Assembly (NCBI GenBank): GCA_963783785.1
Contig: CAWAOQ010000001.1
Span: 62,001-126,000, forward strand
Reading direction: 5' to 3'
DNA: 64,000 nt
Source: CADEEN01 sp963783785
Lineage (GTDB): Bacteria > Pseudomonadota > Gammaproteobacteria > Burkholderiales > Burkholderiaceae_C
The position numbers were made by a program, and so were the translations under genes. Below, piece by piece: positions 38,060 through 49,730 of this stretch (its first letter is position 1; the number at the start of each line of letters is the position of its first letter). The notes under the pieces were generated by a model. That model searched no databases. It had not been told where the DNA came from and worked only from the letters and a program-made list of their open reading frames with translations.

Positions 38060-38243
38060 GATGGGATGGATTGGGGCTTTGCGTGAGTGATGGGCGCGGC
38101 CGCTCTTGCAATAAAACCCCCCGCGCCGCGCGGCGCCAGAGGGTCCCAGATGGCCGGCGATAATACCCGATCACCCGCGGTTCATGACGCAGGAAGTCGC
38201 TGTCAGAGCCTCTTTTGCATACGCTTTCTCTTTGCCCTTCGCC

Positions 38244-38543
38244 ATGGCCCTGAGCCCGCAAGACGTCAGCCGCATCGCCCACCTGGCGCGGCTCGAGCTG
38301 ACCACCGACGAACAGGCTGCGATGCTGGGCCAGTTGAACGGCTTCTTTCGCATCGTCGAGCAGATGAGCGTCGTCGACACCCGTGGCGTCGAGCCCTTGT
38401 ACACGCCGCTGTCGGCCGTGCACGCGGTGGCGCTGCGCTTGCGCGACGATGTCGTCACCGAGCGCAATGACCGCGAGCGCAATCAACGGAGCGCGCCGGT
38501 GGTCGAGGACGGGTTGTTCCTGGTGCCGAAGGTCATCGAATGA
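38244..38543 (+). CDS. gatC: Asp-tRNA(Asn)/Glu-tRNA(Gln) amidotransferase subunit C
   Basis: 99 aa. LSPQDVSRIAHLARLELTTDE, LGQLNGFFRIVEQMSVVDT and GVEPLYTPLS are the family pattern. GatC wraps GatA and GatB and stabilises the transamidating complex. I use the ATG at 38244, where the family starts; an in-frame ATG at 38184 would add 20 unconserved residues. The stop overlaps the gatA start (ATGA). Confidence 0.95.
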   Translation: MALSPQDVSRIAHLARLELTTDEQAAMLGQLNGFFRIVEQMSVVDTRGVEPLYTPLSAVHAVALRLRDDVVTERNDRERNQRSAPVVEDGLFLVPKVIE

Positions 38544-40113
38544 GCGGTGCTCTGCACGAGATGGGCGTGGCCGCGCTCGGCCGCGCGCTGGCGGCTCGGC
38601 AGGTTTCGAGCGCCGAGCTGGTCGAACATCTGCTGGGCCGGATTCATGACCGGCAGGCATTGGGCGCCTTCCTGCACGTCGACGGGGAGTCGGCACGGGC
38701 GCAGGCGCAGGCCATCGACGCCCGTCGCGCACGCGGTGAGGCGTTGGGCCCGCTGGCCGGCGTTCCGATCGCCCACAAGGACATCTTTGCCACCGCCGGC
38801 GCGCCGACCACTGCCGGCTCGAAGATCCTGGCCGGCTACGCCAGCCCGTTCGACGCCACCGTGGTGGCGAGGCTCGCGGCAGCGGGCACCGTCAGCCTGG
38901 GCAAGCTCAACTGCGACGAATTCGCGATGGGCTCGGCCAACGAGAACTCGGCCTGGGGCCCGGTGCGCAATCCGTGGGATCCCACGCGCGTGCCGGGTGG
39001 CTCGTCGGGCGGTTCGGCGGCAGCGGTGGCGGCACGGCTGTTGCCGGCAGCCACCGGCACCGACACCGGGGGCTCGATCCGCCAGCCCGCCAGTTTCTCC
39101 GGCGTCACCGGCATCAAGCCGACCTACGGCGTGTGCTCGCGCTGGGGCATGGTGGCCTTCGCGTCGAGCCTGGACCAGGCCGGGCCGCTGGCGCGCTCGG
39201 CCGAGGATTGCGCGCTGCTGCTGTCGACGATGAGCGGATTCGACGAGCGCGACTCGACCAGCGCCGAGCGGCCGCCGCAGGACTTCCATGCGCAGATGCT
39301 GGAGACGAGAGCGGGCACGACGGCGTCGCGCCCACTGGGCGGGTTGCGCATCGGCCTGCCGCGAGAGTTCTTCCCGCCTGCGCTGGCTGCCGACGTGAAC
39401 GGCGCATTGCGCGCCGCGCTGGCCGAATTCGAGCGGCTGGGCGCAACGCTGGTCGACGTCAGCCTGCCGCGCACTGAACTGTCGATCCCCGTCTACTACA
39501 TCATCGCGCCGGCCGAGGCGAGCTCGAACCTGTCGCGCTTCGACGGCGTCAAGTTCGGTCACCGCGCCGCGCAGTTCACCGACCTGGCCGACATGTACAT
39601 GAAGACCCGCGCCGAAGGCTTCGGCGCCGAGGTCAAGCGTCGCATCATGATCGGCACCTACGTGCTCTCGCACGGCTATTACGACGCCTACTACCTGCAG
39701 GCGCAGAAGTTGCGGCGCATGATTGCCGATGACTTCCAGCAGTGCTTCACGCAGTGCGACGTGATCGCCGGCCCGGTGGCACCGACGGTGGCGTGGAAGC
39801 TCGGGGCGCAGAGCGACGACCCGGTGGCGGCGTACCTCGCCGACATCTTCACGCTGCCGGCCAGCCTGGCCGGGCTGCCCGGCATGAGCATTCCGGCCGG
39901 CTTTGGCGAGGCCCACATGCCGGTCGGCCTGCAGTTGATCGGCAACTACTTCGGCGAGGGTGCGCTGCTGCACGCGGCGCACGCGTTCCAGCAGGCCACC
40001 GACTTCCACTTGCGGTCGCCCGGGACGGGCATGGAGCCCCCAAGCTCGCTGCGCTCGCGGCCCCCCGAGGGGGCGCAGGCCTCCCTAGGGAGCGGCCCGG
40101 CGGGAGGCCTGAC

Positions 40114-40117
<4 letters not shown>
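38540..40117 (+). CDS. gatA: Asp-tRNA(Asn)/Glu-tRNA(Gln) amidotransferase subunit A, with repeat-encoded tail
   Basis: 525 aa. Amidase-signature enzyme that releases ammonia from glutamine for GatB. The Ser-cisSer-Lys triad is in AHKDIFATAGAPTTAGSK (Lys), VPGGSSGGSAAAVAA (Ser) and TGTDTGGSIRQPASF (Ser nucleophile). The family-like sequence ends about residue 493 (ATDFHLRSP). The last 30 or so residues are translated from a dispersed DNA repeat (40033-40113) whose open frame happens to end in a TGA overlapping the gatB ATG. The tail is probably unstructured and not needed for activity. Confidence 0.96.
40033..40113. repeat. dispersed GC-rich palindromic repeat, copy C (fullest)
   Basis: GAGCCCCCAAGCTCGCTGCG then CTCGCGGCCCCCCGAGGGGG, GCGCAGGCCTCCCTAGGGAG, CGGCCCGGCGGGAGGCC. 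It contains palindromes GCCCCCCGAGGGGGC and CTCCCTAGGGAG and can fold into hairpins. Copies B (11849) and A (6757) match its left and right halves. I recall similar elements scattered in intergenic DNA of Leptothrix, Rubrivivax and Comamonadaceae genomes. Here it lies inside the 3' end of the gatA frame. Confidence 0.7.
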
Positions 40118-41565
<1,448 letters not shown>

Positions 41566-41585
41566 GCACGCCCGGCTGCGCCTGC

Positions 41586-42320
41586 TTACTTGCCCTTTTG
41601 CGCCGCCACCGGCTTGGCCGCCGTCGTGATTGCGGCGGCGCTCGCCGCCTCGGCCGTGGCCGGGCCGACGGACCCCGGTGCGGCGCCGGCCCACAGGCGC
41701 TTCAGCCGCGCCAGTTCGGTGTCGAACAGCTTGCCGACGCGATCGAGCTCGGCCTTCTGGTTGGCTTGCGCGTCGCGCTGGGCGGCGAGCGCGGCATCGT
41801 TGGCGTCGAGTTGCTGCTGCAACTTGGCGGGCAGCGGCCGGCCCTTGTAGAACTCGGCTTCGTCGAGCAACGGCTTGCGCTCGAGCGCCAGTTCGCGCTG
41901 GCGCCGTTCGGAGGTCCGCATCGCGGCGCGCACATCTTCGAGGGCGGCCTCCCGGGCCTTCTGGTGCGCGTCCTGGTTCGGGTAGCGCTGCATCAGTGCG
42001 CGGTCGCGCCGCACGGCATCGGCCTTGGCTTCCTTCTCGGCGGCCAGACGCCGGTCGCGCGCTTCCTTCTCGGCGCGCTCGTCGGCGGTCATCGACGGTG
42101 GCACGATGCGCACCAGCGTGCCATCGCGCGCCAGCACACGCTGCTCGCGGTCCATGCACGCGCCGATCAGACGGTCGGACGTCAGCGTGCGGCCGGTGGC
42201 GTCCACGCAGGTGAAGACTTGCGATGCGGTCGGCGCCGCGTTGACGCTCGTGACCGCGCAGGCCCACAGCAGCGCCGCGGCCAGCAGTCGGTGCTCGGGT
42301 GTTGCGGTGGCGACGGTCAT
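41586..42320 (-). CDS. periplasmic DUF4124-like coiled-coil protein
   Basis: 244 aa. The signal peptide ends about SVNA. A short N-terminal domain with two Cys (QVFTCVDATGRTLTSDRLIGACMDREQRVL) resembles DUF4124. A charged coiled coil spans about 80-200 (TADERAEKEARDRRLAAEKEAKADA, PLPAKLQQQLDANDAALAAQ), then an Ala-rich tail. Function unknown. Its ATG overlaps the pyrE stop (ATGA), so it is probably co-transcribed with pyrE. Convergent with gatB, 20 bases apart. Confidence 0.82.
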   Translation of the reverse strand: MTVATATPEHRLLAAALLWACAVTSVNAAPTASQVFTCVDATGRTLTSDRLIGACMDREQRVLARDGTLVRIVPPSMTADERAEKEARDRRLAAEKEAKADAVRRDRALMQRYPNQDAHQKAREAALEDVRAAMRTSERRQRELALERKPLLDEAEFYKGRPLPAKLQQQLDANDAALAAQRDAQANQKAELDRVGKLFDTELARLKRLWAGAAPGSVGPATAEAASAAAITTAAKPVAAQKGK

Positions 42321-43033
42321 GGGGATGGGTGGGTGGCAGACGACATGGGCTCAACGCCGTAACGGTTGCGATAGGCCGACACGGCCTGTCGGCATTCCGC
42401 CAAGGTGGCGTCGCTGGAAGCTTGAAGATACTGCAGCAGGTCGGCCAGCGACGCAATCGATACCACGCGCAGACCAAGTTGCGCCGTGATGTACTGCACT
42501 GCCGACCACGGCTGATCGACACCGTTCTCGGCGCTCTTCTCCTGCCGGTCGAGCGCGATGGCCACGCCGACCGGGGTGGCACCGGCGCCCGTGATCATCG
42601 CGATGGACTCGCGCACCGAGGTGCCGGCGGAGACCACGTCATCGACGATGACGACACGCCCGCGCACCGGCGCACCGACCAAAGTGCCGCCCTCGCCGTG
42701 GTCCTTGGCTTCCTTGCGGTTGTAGGCGAACGGCACGTTGCGGCCCAGGCGCGCCAACTCGATGGCAACTGCGGCGGCCAGCGTGATGCCCTTGTAGGCC
42801 GGGCCGAACAGCATGTCGAACTGCAGGCCCGAGGCGAGCAGGCGGCGTGCATAGAATTGAGCCACGCGCCCGAGCTTGGCGCCGTCGTCGAAGCCGCCGG
42901 CATTGAAGAAGTACGGCGACAAACGGCCCGCCTTGGTCTTGAATTCCCCGAAGCGCAACACGCCGGCATCAACCGCGAACTGGACGAATTCAAGCGCCAG
43001 TGCGTCTGCGGCGGGGACCTGCGTCATCTTCAT
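42317..43033 (-). CDS. pyrE: orotate phosphoribosyltransferase PyrE
   Basis: About 238 aa. The PRPP-binding motif VVIVDDVVSAGTSVRES and the catalytic flexible loop around AYNRKEAKDHGEGGTLVG identify the enzyme that turns orotate and PRPP into OMP in pyrimidine synthesis. FGPAYKGITLAAAVA is also typical. Two candidate ATGs (43033 and 43027) are two codons apart. Only 24 bases separate its start from that of divergent xthA, so the promoters must overlap each other's coding sequence. Confidence 0.95.
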   Translation of the reverse strand: MKMTQVPAADALALEFVQFAVDAGVLRFGEFKTKAGRLSPYFFNAGGFDDGAKLGRVAQFYARRLLASGLQFDMLFGPAYKGITLAAAVAIELARLGRNVPFAYNRKEAKDHGEGGTLVGAPVRGRVVIVDDVVSAGTSVRESIAMITGAGATPVGVAIALDRQEKSAENGVDQPWSAVQYITAQLGLRVVSIASLADLLQYLQASSDATLAECRQAVSAYRNRYGVEPMSSATHPSP

Positions 43034-43057
43034 CCGATCCTTCGAGAGAGCACCTTC

Positions 43058-43843
43058 ATGTTCCGCCTCGTGACCTTGAACCTGAACGGCATCCGCTCGG
43101 CGTCGAACAAGGGGTTCGTGCAGTGGGCCGAACAGGCCGGCGCTGATTGTATGGGGGTGCAGGAGGTCAAGGCGCAGGCCGACGACGTGGCCGGCCGCTT
43201 CGAGCAGATCGCCGGGCTGCAGGGGCACTTCCACTTCGCGCAGAAGAAGGGCTACTCCGGGGTCGGCCTGTATTCGCGCAAGGCGCCGAGCGACGTGATC
43301 GTCGGTTTCGGCGCGAAGGAGTTCGACGCCGAAGGCCGCTACGTCGAAGCGCGCTACGACACCGGCAAACGCAAGTTCAGCGTCATCAGCTGCTATTTCC
43401 CCAGCGGTTCCTCCGGCGAGGAGCGCCAGGCCGCCAAGTACCGCTTTCTCGCCCGGATCTACCCGCACCTGGTGCGCCTCAGGGCCGAGCGCGACTTCGT
43501 CCTGGTCGGCGACATCAACATCGCTCACCAGGAAATCGACCTGAAGAACTGGAAGAGCAACCAGAAGAACAGCGGCTTCCTGCCTGAAGAGCGTGCCTGG
43601 CTGACCAGGCTGATCGAGCAGGCCGGCCTGGTCGACGTGTTCCGCACCCTCAATCCCCGGCCGGAGCAATACACCTGGTGGAGCAACCGCGGTCAAGCCT
43701 GGGCCAAGAACGTCGGTTGGCGGCTCGACTACCACCTGGCCACCCCGGCCATCGCGGCCAAGGCCAAGCGCGAGCAGATCTACCTCGAGCAGCGGTTTTC
43801 GGATCACGCACCGCTGGTGATCGACTACGCCTTCACCCTCTAG
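43058..43843 (+). CDS. xthA: exodeoxyribonuclease III (AP endonuclease)
   Basis: 261 aa. Endonuclease/exonuclease/phosphatase fold: LVTLNLNGIRSASNKG, CMGVQEVKAQ (metal Glu), GYSGVGLYSRK, VLVGDINIAHQEIDLKNW (catalytic Asp and Asn) and QRFSDHAPLVIDY (His). It cleaves abasic sites and trims 3' ends in base-excision repair. GAGAG precedes the ATG by about 8 bases. The stop codon overlaps that of the convergent M48 gene by 3 bases (43841-43842). Confidence 0.96.
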   Translation: MFRLVTLNLNGIRSASNKGFVQWAEQAGADCMGVQEVKAQADDVAGRFEQIAGLQGHFHFAQKKGYSGVGLYSRKAPSDVIVGFGAKEFDAEGRYVEARYDTGKRKFSVISCYFPSGSSGEERQAAKYRFLARIYPHLVRLRAERDFVLVGDINIAHQEIDLKNWKSNQKNSGFLPEERAWLTRLIEQAGLVDVFRTLNPRPEQYTWWSNRGQAWAKNVGWRLDYHLATPAIAAKAKREQIYLEQRFSDHAPLVIDYAFTL

Positions 43844-44788
43844 CCGGCGGCCGCAGGCTTGGCCGGCGGACCGAAGCGCCGCGTCGGCTTGTCTGCGGCG
43901 GCGAAGAGTGGCGCCACCTTCGGCAACTTCGCCTCGATGTCCTGGATGCGGGTCGCACCGCTCGGGTGCGTCGACAGGAACTGCGGCGGCGCGCCCTTGT
44001 TGGCGGCGAGCATCTTCTGCCACAGCGTGACGCCGGCCTGCGGGTCGTAGCCGGCGCGGGCGGCGAGTTCCATGCCGACGATATCGGCCTCGCTCTCGTC
44101 TTCGCGGCTGAACTTCAGCGTCAACAGCTGGCTGCCCATGTTGAGCAGCGCATCACCGGTGCCGCCCAGGCCGAGGAAGGCCGACAGCACCGATGCACCG
44201 ATGCGCGTGGCGGCCGTCTTGCCCATGCGCTCGCGGGCGTGCTCGCGCAGCGCATGCGCGACCTCGTGCCCCATGATCGCGGCCACCTCGTCGTCGCTCA
44301 GCTGCAGTTGCGCCAGGATGCCGTAGAAGAACGCGATCTTGCCGCCGGGCATGCAGAACGCGTTGAGGTCCTGGCTGCCGAGCAGGTTGACTTCCCAGCG
44401 CCATTGCCGCGCGCGCGGGTTCCAGGCCTCGGTGAACGGGATGATGCGCTGCGCGATCGCGCGCAGCCGCTGCACCTGCGGGTGGTTGTCGGGGCCGAGC
44501 GCACGCTGGTCGGCCGCTTTGCGCATCATCTGGGCGTACTGCTGCGACGGCGGCCTGCTCGACCTGCTCGGCAGGCACCAGCCTGGTGAACGTGCTCTCC
44601 TTGCCGACGTCCGCACGCACGCCGGCATCGGCATTGGCCGCCTGTTGCGCCAGCGCTGGCACGACCAACCCCGCACCGCCGGCGAGCAGTGCTGCGCTGA
44701 ACAGCCGCCGCGAGTGCCATGCACAGCCACAGCCGCTGCCGTGAGGCAGGGCGAACCGGGCATCGGTGCGGAATTCAGGCAGGCTCAT
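43840..44788 (-). CDS. M48-family metalloprotease, periplasmic (one frameshift)
   Basis: 315 aa restored. N-terminal export signal with HSRRLFSAALLAGGAGLVVPALAQ, possibly Tat-dependent. Protease domain: FCMPGGKIAFFYGIL, HEVAHALREHARERMG (zinc HExxH), then SREDESEADIVGMELAARAG with the third ligand, and FLSTHPSGATRI near the end. This matches small LoiP/YcaL-like proteases. The frame breaks near 44549, where one extra base separates VPAEQVEQA from QQYAQMMRKAAD. Its ATG overlaps the stop of the upstream AmpG-like gene, so they form an operon; both may act in envelope turnover. Confidence 0.88.
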
Positions 44789-46408
44789 CGGCGCGGTTCC
44801 TCGTTCAATGTCAGCCCTCCAACGCGCGCACGCTGTCGCGCAGCCACCAAAGCATCAGCCAACGCCGGGACGGCCGCGACGGTGGACACGACGAAGAACG
44901 CCGGCCAGCCGATGCTCTCGGCCAGCACGCCGGCCAGCGGCCCGACCCAGACCCGGCCGACCGAGGCAAACGCCGACAGCAGCGCAAACTGGGTCGCGGT
45001 GAAACGCTGGTTGCACAGGCCCATCAGGAAGGCCAGGAAGGCTGCCGTGCCCATGCCGCCGGACAGGTTCTCGAACGCGATCACCATCAGCAGGCCGCCG
45101 TCCACCGGCGTGGGTGCCGCGATCTTGACGACGGCCCAGTCGAAGGCCGGGATCACCAGCCCTGGCATCAGGCCCTTGCCGCTGACGGCCAGCCACCAGA
45201 AGCCGAGGTTGCTGGCCATCTGCAGCACGCCGAACAGCAGCAATGCGCGCCACAGGCCGAGCTTGAACATCAGCGCGCCGCCGACCACCGCACCGGCGAT
45301 CGTCAGCCACAGCCCGATGACCTTGTTGACGACGCCGACCTCGGCCGGACTGAAGGCCATGCTCTGCAGCAGGAACGGCGTCATCAGCGAGCCGGCGAAG
45401 GCGTCGCCGAGCTTGTACAGCACGATGAACAGCAGGAATGCGACCGCGCCAGGTTGGCTGAAGTAGTTGGCCAGGCCCGACAGCAGCGTTTCGAAGCGGG
45501 CGCGGTGCGCCGCCCAGGCCGCCAGCGGCAACGTGATGCGCGATGCCGACCAGCAGCGAGACCAGGTCGGCCCAGCGCCCCTGCAGCGCGGTGCCGAGCG
45601 CACTGCCTTGCCACAGCGGCGCCATCAGTGAGCGCACCGCCGGCGCGACGAGCCGGTCGGTGACCGCGTAGCCGACCGCGACCGCGATCACCACCGCCAC
45701 GAAGCCGAGCAGGTCGTGGCGGATCGCGACGCTGTTGGCCGGCGCCATCGCCGGCGCCACCAGCCTGGGCAGCAACGTGGCCGAGACCGCGGCGGTGCCG
45801 ACCATCAGCCAGGCCATCAGGCGGTAGACCTCGGGCCAGCTCCAGCCGCCGCCTTGCTGGCTGTCGGTCCAGATCAGCGCGATGCCGCCCGACAGGATCA
45901 TCGCCAGACGGTAGCCCGCCACCGCCATCGACGCACCCAGGCCGCGTTCGTGTGCCGGCAGCAGGTCGGTGCGGTAGGCGTCGATCACCACGTCCTGCGA
46001 CGCCGACATGAACGCGACCGCGACCGCCAGCAGCGCGAATGCCTGCGTCGCGCCCTTGGGCGAGGTGCCGGCGAGCACGAAGAGCCCCAGCGCCAGCGCC
46101 AGCTGCGTCGCGACCAGCCAGCCGCGCCGCCGACCCAGCCACGGCAGGTCGAAGCGGTCCATCAGCGGCGCCCACAGGAACTTGAAGGTGTAGGGCAGGC
46201 CGACCAGGCTCAGGAAGCCGATCGTCGCGACATCCAGGCCCTCGACCGACAGCCAGGCCTGCATCGCCTGCCCGGTCAGCGCCAACGGCAGGCCCGACGC
46301 GAAGCCGAGCAGCGTGACGACGAGCAGCCGGTGCAGCGCGGCCAGGCGCTGCGCGGGCGTGCGAGGGATCGCGTCGGCAGCAGTCGTGGCGGGCGGCATC
46401 GGGGCCAT
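44785..46408 (-). CDS. ampG: AmpG-like major facilitator (muropeptide) permease, one frameshift
   Basis: About 540 aa restored, 12-14 membrane helices. Motifs ASGLPLALTGQAMQAWL, GLPYTFKFLWAPLMDRFDLP, RRRGWLVATQLALA, ASQDVVIDAYRTDLL and the late GGGLLMVIAFENLSGGMGTA are strongly AmpG-like. AmpG imports anhydro-muropeptides released by cell-wall turnover for recycling and AmpR signalling. The frame breaks near 45540 (one extra base) in the central loop. ATG at 46406-46408 (or 46397-46399). Coupled to the M48 gene. Confidence 0.9.
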
Positions 46409-46455
46409 TCTAGGCAGCCGACCCAGCCTGCCAGCAGCAGGCCGGGGCACTCGCC

Positions 46456-47284
46456 TCAGCGCGCCGCCGCGCTGGCGGGCATCGGCGCCGGCTGCTGCTT
46501 GTAGATCGCCTGCGCCAGCGCCAGCAGCCGCTCCTTGGGCAGCGCGCCGACCAGCGCGTAGCCGGCACCGGCCTCGACCCAGTAGAACAGGCCCAGCTCA
46601 CCCTGCTGCTGATAGCGGAAGGCGGTCGGTGCATTGGCGTCGGGCTTGCGCAGGTAGACGGTGACGCGCTGCTTCGGCGCACCGGTGTCGATGCTCTCGT
46701 ACATCAGTTGCGCACTCTTGCCGGCGGCGTCGGGCAGCAGGCGCCCGCCGATCAGCTCGAAGCCTTCGTCGCGCAGGTCGAACAGCTTGACCGGGATGTC
46801 GATGCGCCGCGTCAGCCAGCGCGCCAGGTGTTCTTCCTGCGCCTTGACTTCGATCGGCATGGCGCGGCTCGGGCACGTAGACGCTGTGCGCCAGCGCTGC
46901 ACGCTGCACCCAACCGGCCGGCGTGCCGGCCTGCGCGGCAGTTTGCGCTGCGAGCACCTGCTGGCCCTGCCACTGCCAGGTGGCTGCGGCGCCGATCAGG
47001 CCGCCGGCCACCAGCAGCCCGGCGGCCACAGCGGCCTGGGCCCAGCGCGTCGGTGGCGCCACTCGCTGTGCGGTGTGCTGCAGCACCAGCGGCACCGGTT
47101 CGTCGAGCACCGGGTCGAGCCGCGCGCGCAGTGCGTCGCGGTCGGCGGCCCACAGCCGTGTCCGCGCCGCCGCCTCGGGGTGTTCGTGCAGCCAGGCCTC
47201 GATGCGGTGGCGCGCATCGGCGTCGAGTTCGCCATCGAGCCAGGCGCTGAGGTCGGTGTCGCTGAAGTCGTCGGGGCGGGACAT
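46456..47284 (-). CDS. membrane anti-sigma factor, one frameshift
   Basis: 275 aa restored. Cytoplasmic N-terminus (DDFSDTDLSAWLDGELDADA) with the helical pattern of anti-sigma domains but HRIEAWLHEHP in place of a classic HxxxCxxC zinc site. One membrane helix (about 90-110, VAAGLLVAGGLIGAAATWQW). The periplasmic part is in the next frame: EVKAQEEHLARWLTRRIDIPVKLFDL...FELIGGRLLPDAAGKSAQLMYE, and a C-terminal GYALVGALPKERLLALAQAIY, typical of transmembrane anti-sigma regulators. The break is at about 46862 (one extra base). It follows the sigma gene by 18 bases. Confidence 0.88.
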
Positions 47285-47302
47285 GGCGGGGCTCGGGCGT
47301 CG

Positions 47303-47851
47303 TCAGATGACGCGGCGCAAGTCGGGTCGGGCGGCGCTGCGCGCCGGGGAACTGGCAGGGGCGCTGCCGTCGAGCCAGGCACGCATCACCACCCGCGCGC
47401 GGCTGACGCGCGACATCACGGTGCCGGCAGGCACCTGCAGCACCTCGGCGGCTTCGGCGTAGCTCAGTTGCTCGACCAGCACCAGCAGCAGCGCGCTGCG
47501 CTGGTCGTGCGGCAGGCGTTCCAGCGCGGCCAGCAGGTCCAGCCGCAGGCCGACGTCGGTGCCCGGCGGCTGCGCGGCATCCATCGCTTCGCTGATGCGC
47601 TCGGGCGGCAGCACGTCCAGGCGGCGGTCGCGGCGCAGTCCGTCGAGATGCGCGTTGTGCGCGATCGACAGCAGCCAGAGCACGATGTCGCGCCGCGGGT
47701 CGAACTGGCGCCAATGGCCCAGCGCGCGCTCGAGCACGCTCTGGACCAGGTCGTCGGCCGCATGCACGTCGAACACCAGCGAACGCGCATAGCGCCGCAG
47801 CCGCGGGATCGCGGCGAGCAATTGCTGGCGGAAGGCGGGCGGGGCGCTCAC
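47303..47851 (-). CDS. ECF-type RNA polymerase sigma factor (GTG start)
   Basis: 182 aa. Region 2: LRRYARSLVFDVHAADDLVQSVLERAL and DIVLWLLSIAHNAHLDGLRR. Region 4: LERLPHDQRSALLLVLVEQLSYAEAAEVLQVPAGTVMSRVSRARVVMR. Complete frame beginning with GTG at 47849-47851. Pairs with the anti-sigma gene immediately downstream; likely responds to an envelope or oxidative cue. It is unrelated in sequence to the sigma factor at 5134 beyond the shared family. Confidence 0.93.
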   Translation of the reverse strand: MSAPPAFRQQLLAAIPRLRRYARSLVFDVHAADDLVQSVLERALGHWRQFDPRRDIVLWLLSIAHNAHLDGLRRDRRLDVLPPERISEAMDAAQPPGTDVGLRLDLLAALERLPHDQRSALLLVLVEQLSYAEAAEVLQVPAGTVMSRVSRARVVMRAWLDGSAPASSPARSAARPDLRRVI

Positions 47852-47894
47852 TGCAACGGTTTACGTCCGGATCGGAGGCTTTCTTCCGATCGCA

Positions 47895-49730
47895 TCACTT
47901 CGCCGGCCTCTTCGTGACGTCGATGTCGACCAGGTGCCACCACTCCGACCAGAACAGCGGGCGGCGGTAGCCGATCAGCCACGGGTACCACATGTCGGTG
48001 GAGATGCGGTGCACGTTGAACTTGTACGGCAGGTAGGCCGCGGCGATCAGCTTGGCGCGGTGGAACAGCGCCTGGCGCTCCGGCCCGTCGGGCATCGCGG
48101 TCATCCGGTTGTAGATCGCGTCGAACTCGGCGTTCTTGAAGCGCGCCAGGTTCTGGCCGCCCCACTGCGTGCTGTCGTAGCGCGCCAGTGCGCCCAGGCC
48201 ATCGAGTTGCGCCGACGACCCGCCCAACGCCCAGACCTGCAGCTTGCCGGCGCGCGCCTGCTTCAACTGCTCGGGCCACTTCGCAACGTTGCGTGTGGTC
48301 TTGATGCCCACCGCGTCGAGGTCCTTCTTCCACAGCGTCTCGAACTCGCGACTCAACTGGTCGGGCTGCGACGCCCGCTCGATGATCAGCGGCCGGCCGT
48401 CGGGGCGCTCGCGCCAACCGTCGCCGTCGCGATCGACATAGCCGTACAGATCGAGCAACGCCTTGGCTCGCGCCGGGCTGTGCTCGCTCATCTCGCTCTT
48501 GAAGGCCGGGTCGTAGCCGGTGGTGTGCGGGTTGGCGGGGGCCTGCGCCGGGATGGCCTGGCCGCGGTAGCCGATGCGGATCAGCTTGTCGACGTTGATC
48601 GCCAGCCCGATGGCGCGGCGCAGCGCCACCTTGTCGGGCGTGTAGCCGCCGACGACCGGATCTTCCATGTTGAAGTAGACGAACGCGCTGTCGGAGTTGA
48701 CCTGCTGCTGCATCTGGATGCCGCGCTTGGCCAGGTTCGGCGCGAGCTTGCCGTTGGGCACGGCCTGGTTGACGAATTCGCCCGGCACCGACCCGGTCTG
48801 ACCGGCGATGGCGTCGACTTCGGCGTTGAGGAAGGCCAGCCAGAACGGCTGCGTCTCCTCGATGATGGAGATGCGCACCTCGTCGATCATCGGCAGCTTG
48901 CGCCCCTTGAAGTGCGCCAGCAAGGCCTGGCCTTGCAGGTCGTCGGCGGCCGGCTCGGCGTCGTAGGTGTCGCCGCGGTAGTCGGGGCTCTTCTCGAGCA
49001 CGATCAGCGACGAGCGCCGCCACTGCTTCAGGCGGAACGGCCCGGTGCCGACCGGATGGGCGTCGATGGCCTCACCATAGAACTCGACCACCTCGCGCGC
49101 CTGCGCGCCGTACAGATCCGACGACGCCAGCGACTCGAGAAAGCGCGGCCGCGAGGCTTTCAACTTGAACTGCACGGTGTAGCGGTCGAGCGCGCGCAAG
49201 CCGGCGATCGGTGCGTCGTAGTCGAAAGCCTTCCTGCCGTCGAGCGCGGCCTGGCGCACCTCGGCCAGCCCGACGAAGCCCACGTCGGCGTCCAGGAAGC
49301 CCCAGCCCGGGCTCTTGTTGGCCGGGTCGGCGATGCGCTGATAGGCGTAGATGAAGTCCTGCGCCGTGACTTCGCGTCGCTGGCCCTTGAATGCCGGGTC
49401 GTCCTGGAAGTAGATGCCAGGCCGCATCTTGACGGTCCAGGTGCGGAACTCGTCGGCCATCTCGGGCATCCCGGCCGCCAGCAGCGGCTTGATCTTGGCC
49501 GGCCGCGCCAGCGCGTCGTACTGGTACAGCGCTTCGAAGATGTGCGGCGTGACCGTGCGTGAATAGAGGTCGACGATCTTGGCCGGGTCGAAGCTGGTCT
49601 CGGCGACGCGAAACGCCACCTTCAGCACCTTCTTCGGCTCGGAGCCCTGGGCCGCGGCTGCGGCCGCGGGCAGCGCCAGCAACGCGCCCAGCAGCGTCAC
49701 GGCGGCAGCCAGAATCCATCGCCTCTTCAT
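47895..49730 (-). CDS. peptide ABC transporter substrate-binding protein (paralogue 2)
   Basis: 611 aa. Signal peptide MKRRWILAAAVTLLGALLALPAAAAAA with no lipobox Cys. SBP family 5 (DppA/OppA) fold: VAETSFDPAKIVDLYSRTVTP, MRPGIYFQDDPAFKGQRREV, GEAIDAHPVGTGPFRLKQW and PVVGGYTPDKVALRRAIGLA. It should bind a peptide or other oligomer in the periplasm and deliver it to the permeases encoded divergently at 51662. Its ATG overlaps the true stop of the paralogue upstream (ATGA). It closely resembles that protein along its length, indicating gene duplication. Confidence 0.93.
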   Translation of the reverse strand: MKRRWILAAAVTLLGALLALPAAAAAAQGSEPKKVLKVAFRVAETSFDPAKIVDLYSRTVTPHIFEALYQYDALARPAKIKPLLAAGMPEMADEFRTWTVKMRPGIYFQDDPAFKGQRREVTAQDFIYAYQRIADPANKSPGWGFLDADVGFVGLAEVRQAALDGRKAFDYDAPIAGLRALDRYTVQFKLKASRPRFLESLASSDLYGAQAREVVEFYGEAIDAHPVGTGPFRLKQWRRSSLIVLEKSPDYRGDTYDAEPAADDLQGQALLAHFKGRKLPMIDEVRISIIEETQPFWLAFLNAEVDAIAGQTGSVPGEFVNQAVPNGKLAPNLAKRGIQMQQQVNSDSAFVYFNMEDPVVGGYTPDKVALRRAIGLAINVDKLIRIGYRGQAIPAQAPANPHTTGYDPAFKSEMSEHSPARAKALLDLYGYVDRDGDGWRERPDGRPLIIERASQPDQLSREFETLWKKDLDAVGIKTTRNVAKWPEQLKQARAGKLQVWALGGSSAQLDGLGALARYDSTQWGGQNLARFKNAEFDAIYNRMTAMPDGPERQALFHRAKLIAAAYLPYKFNVHRISTDMWYPWLIGYRRPLFWSEWWHLVDIDVTKRPAK

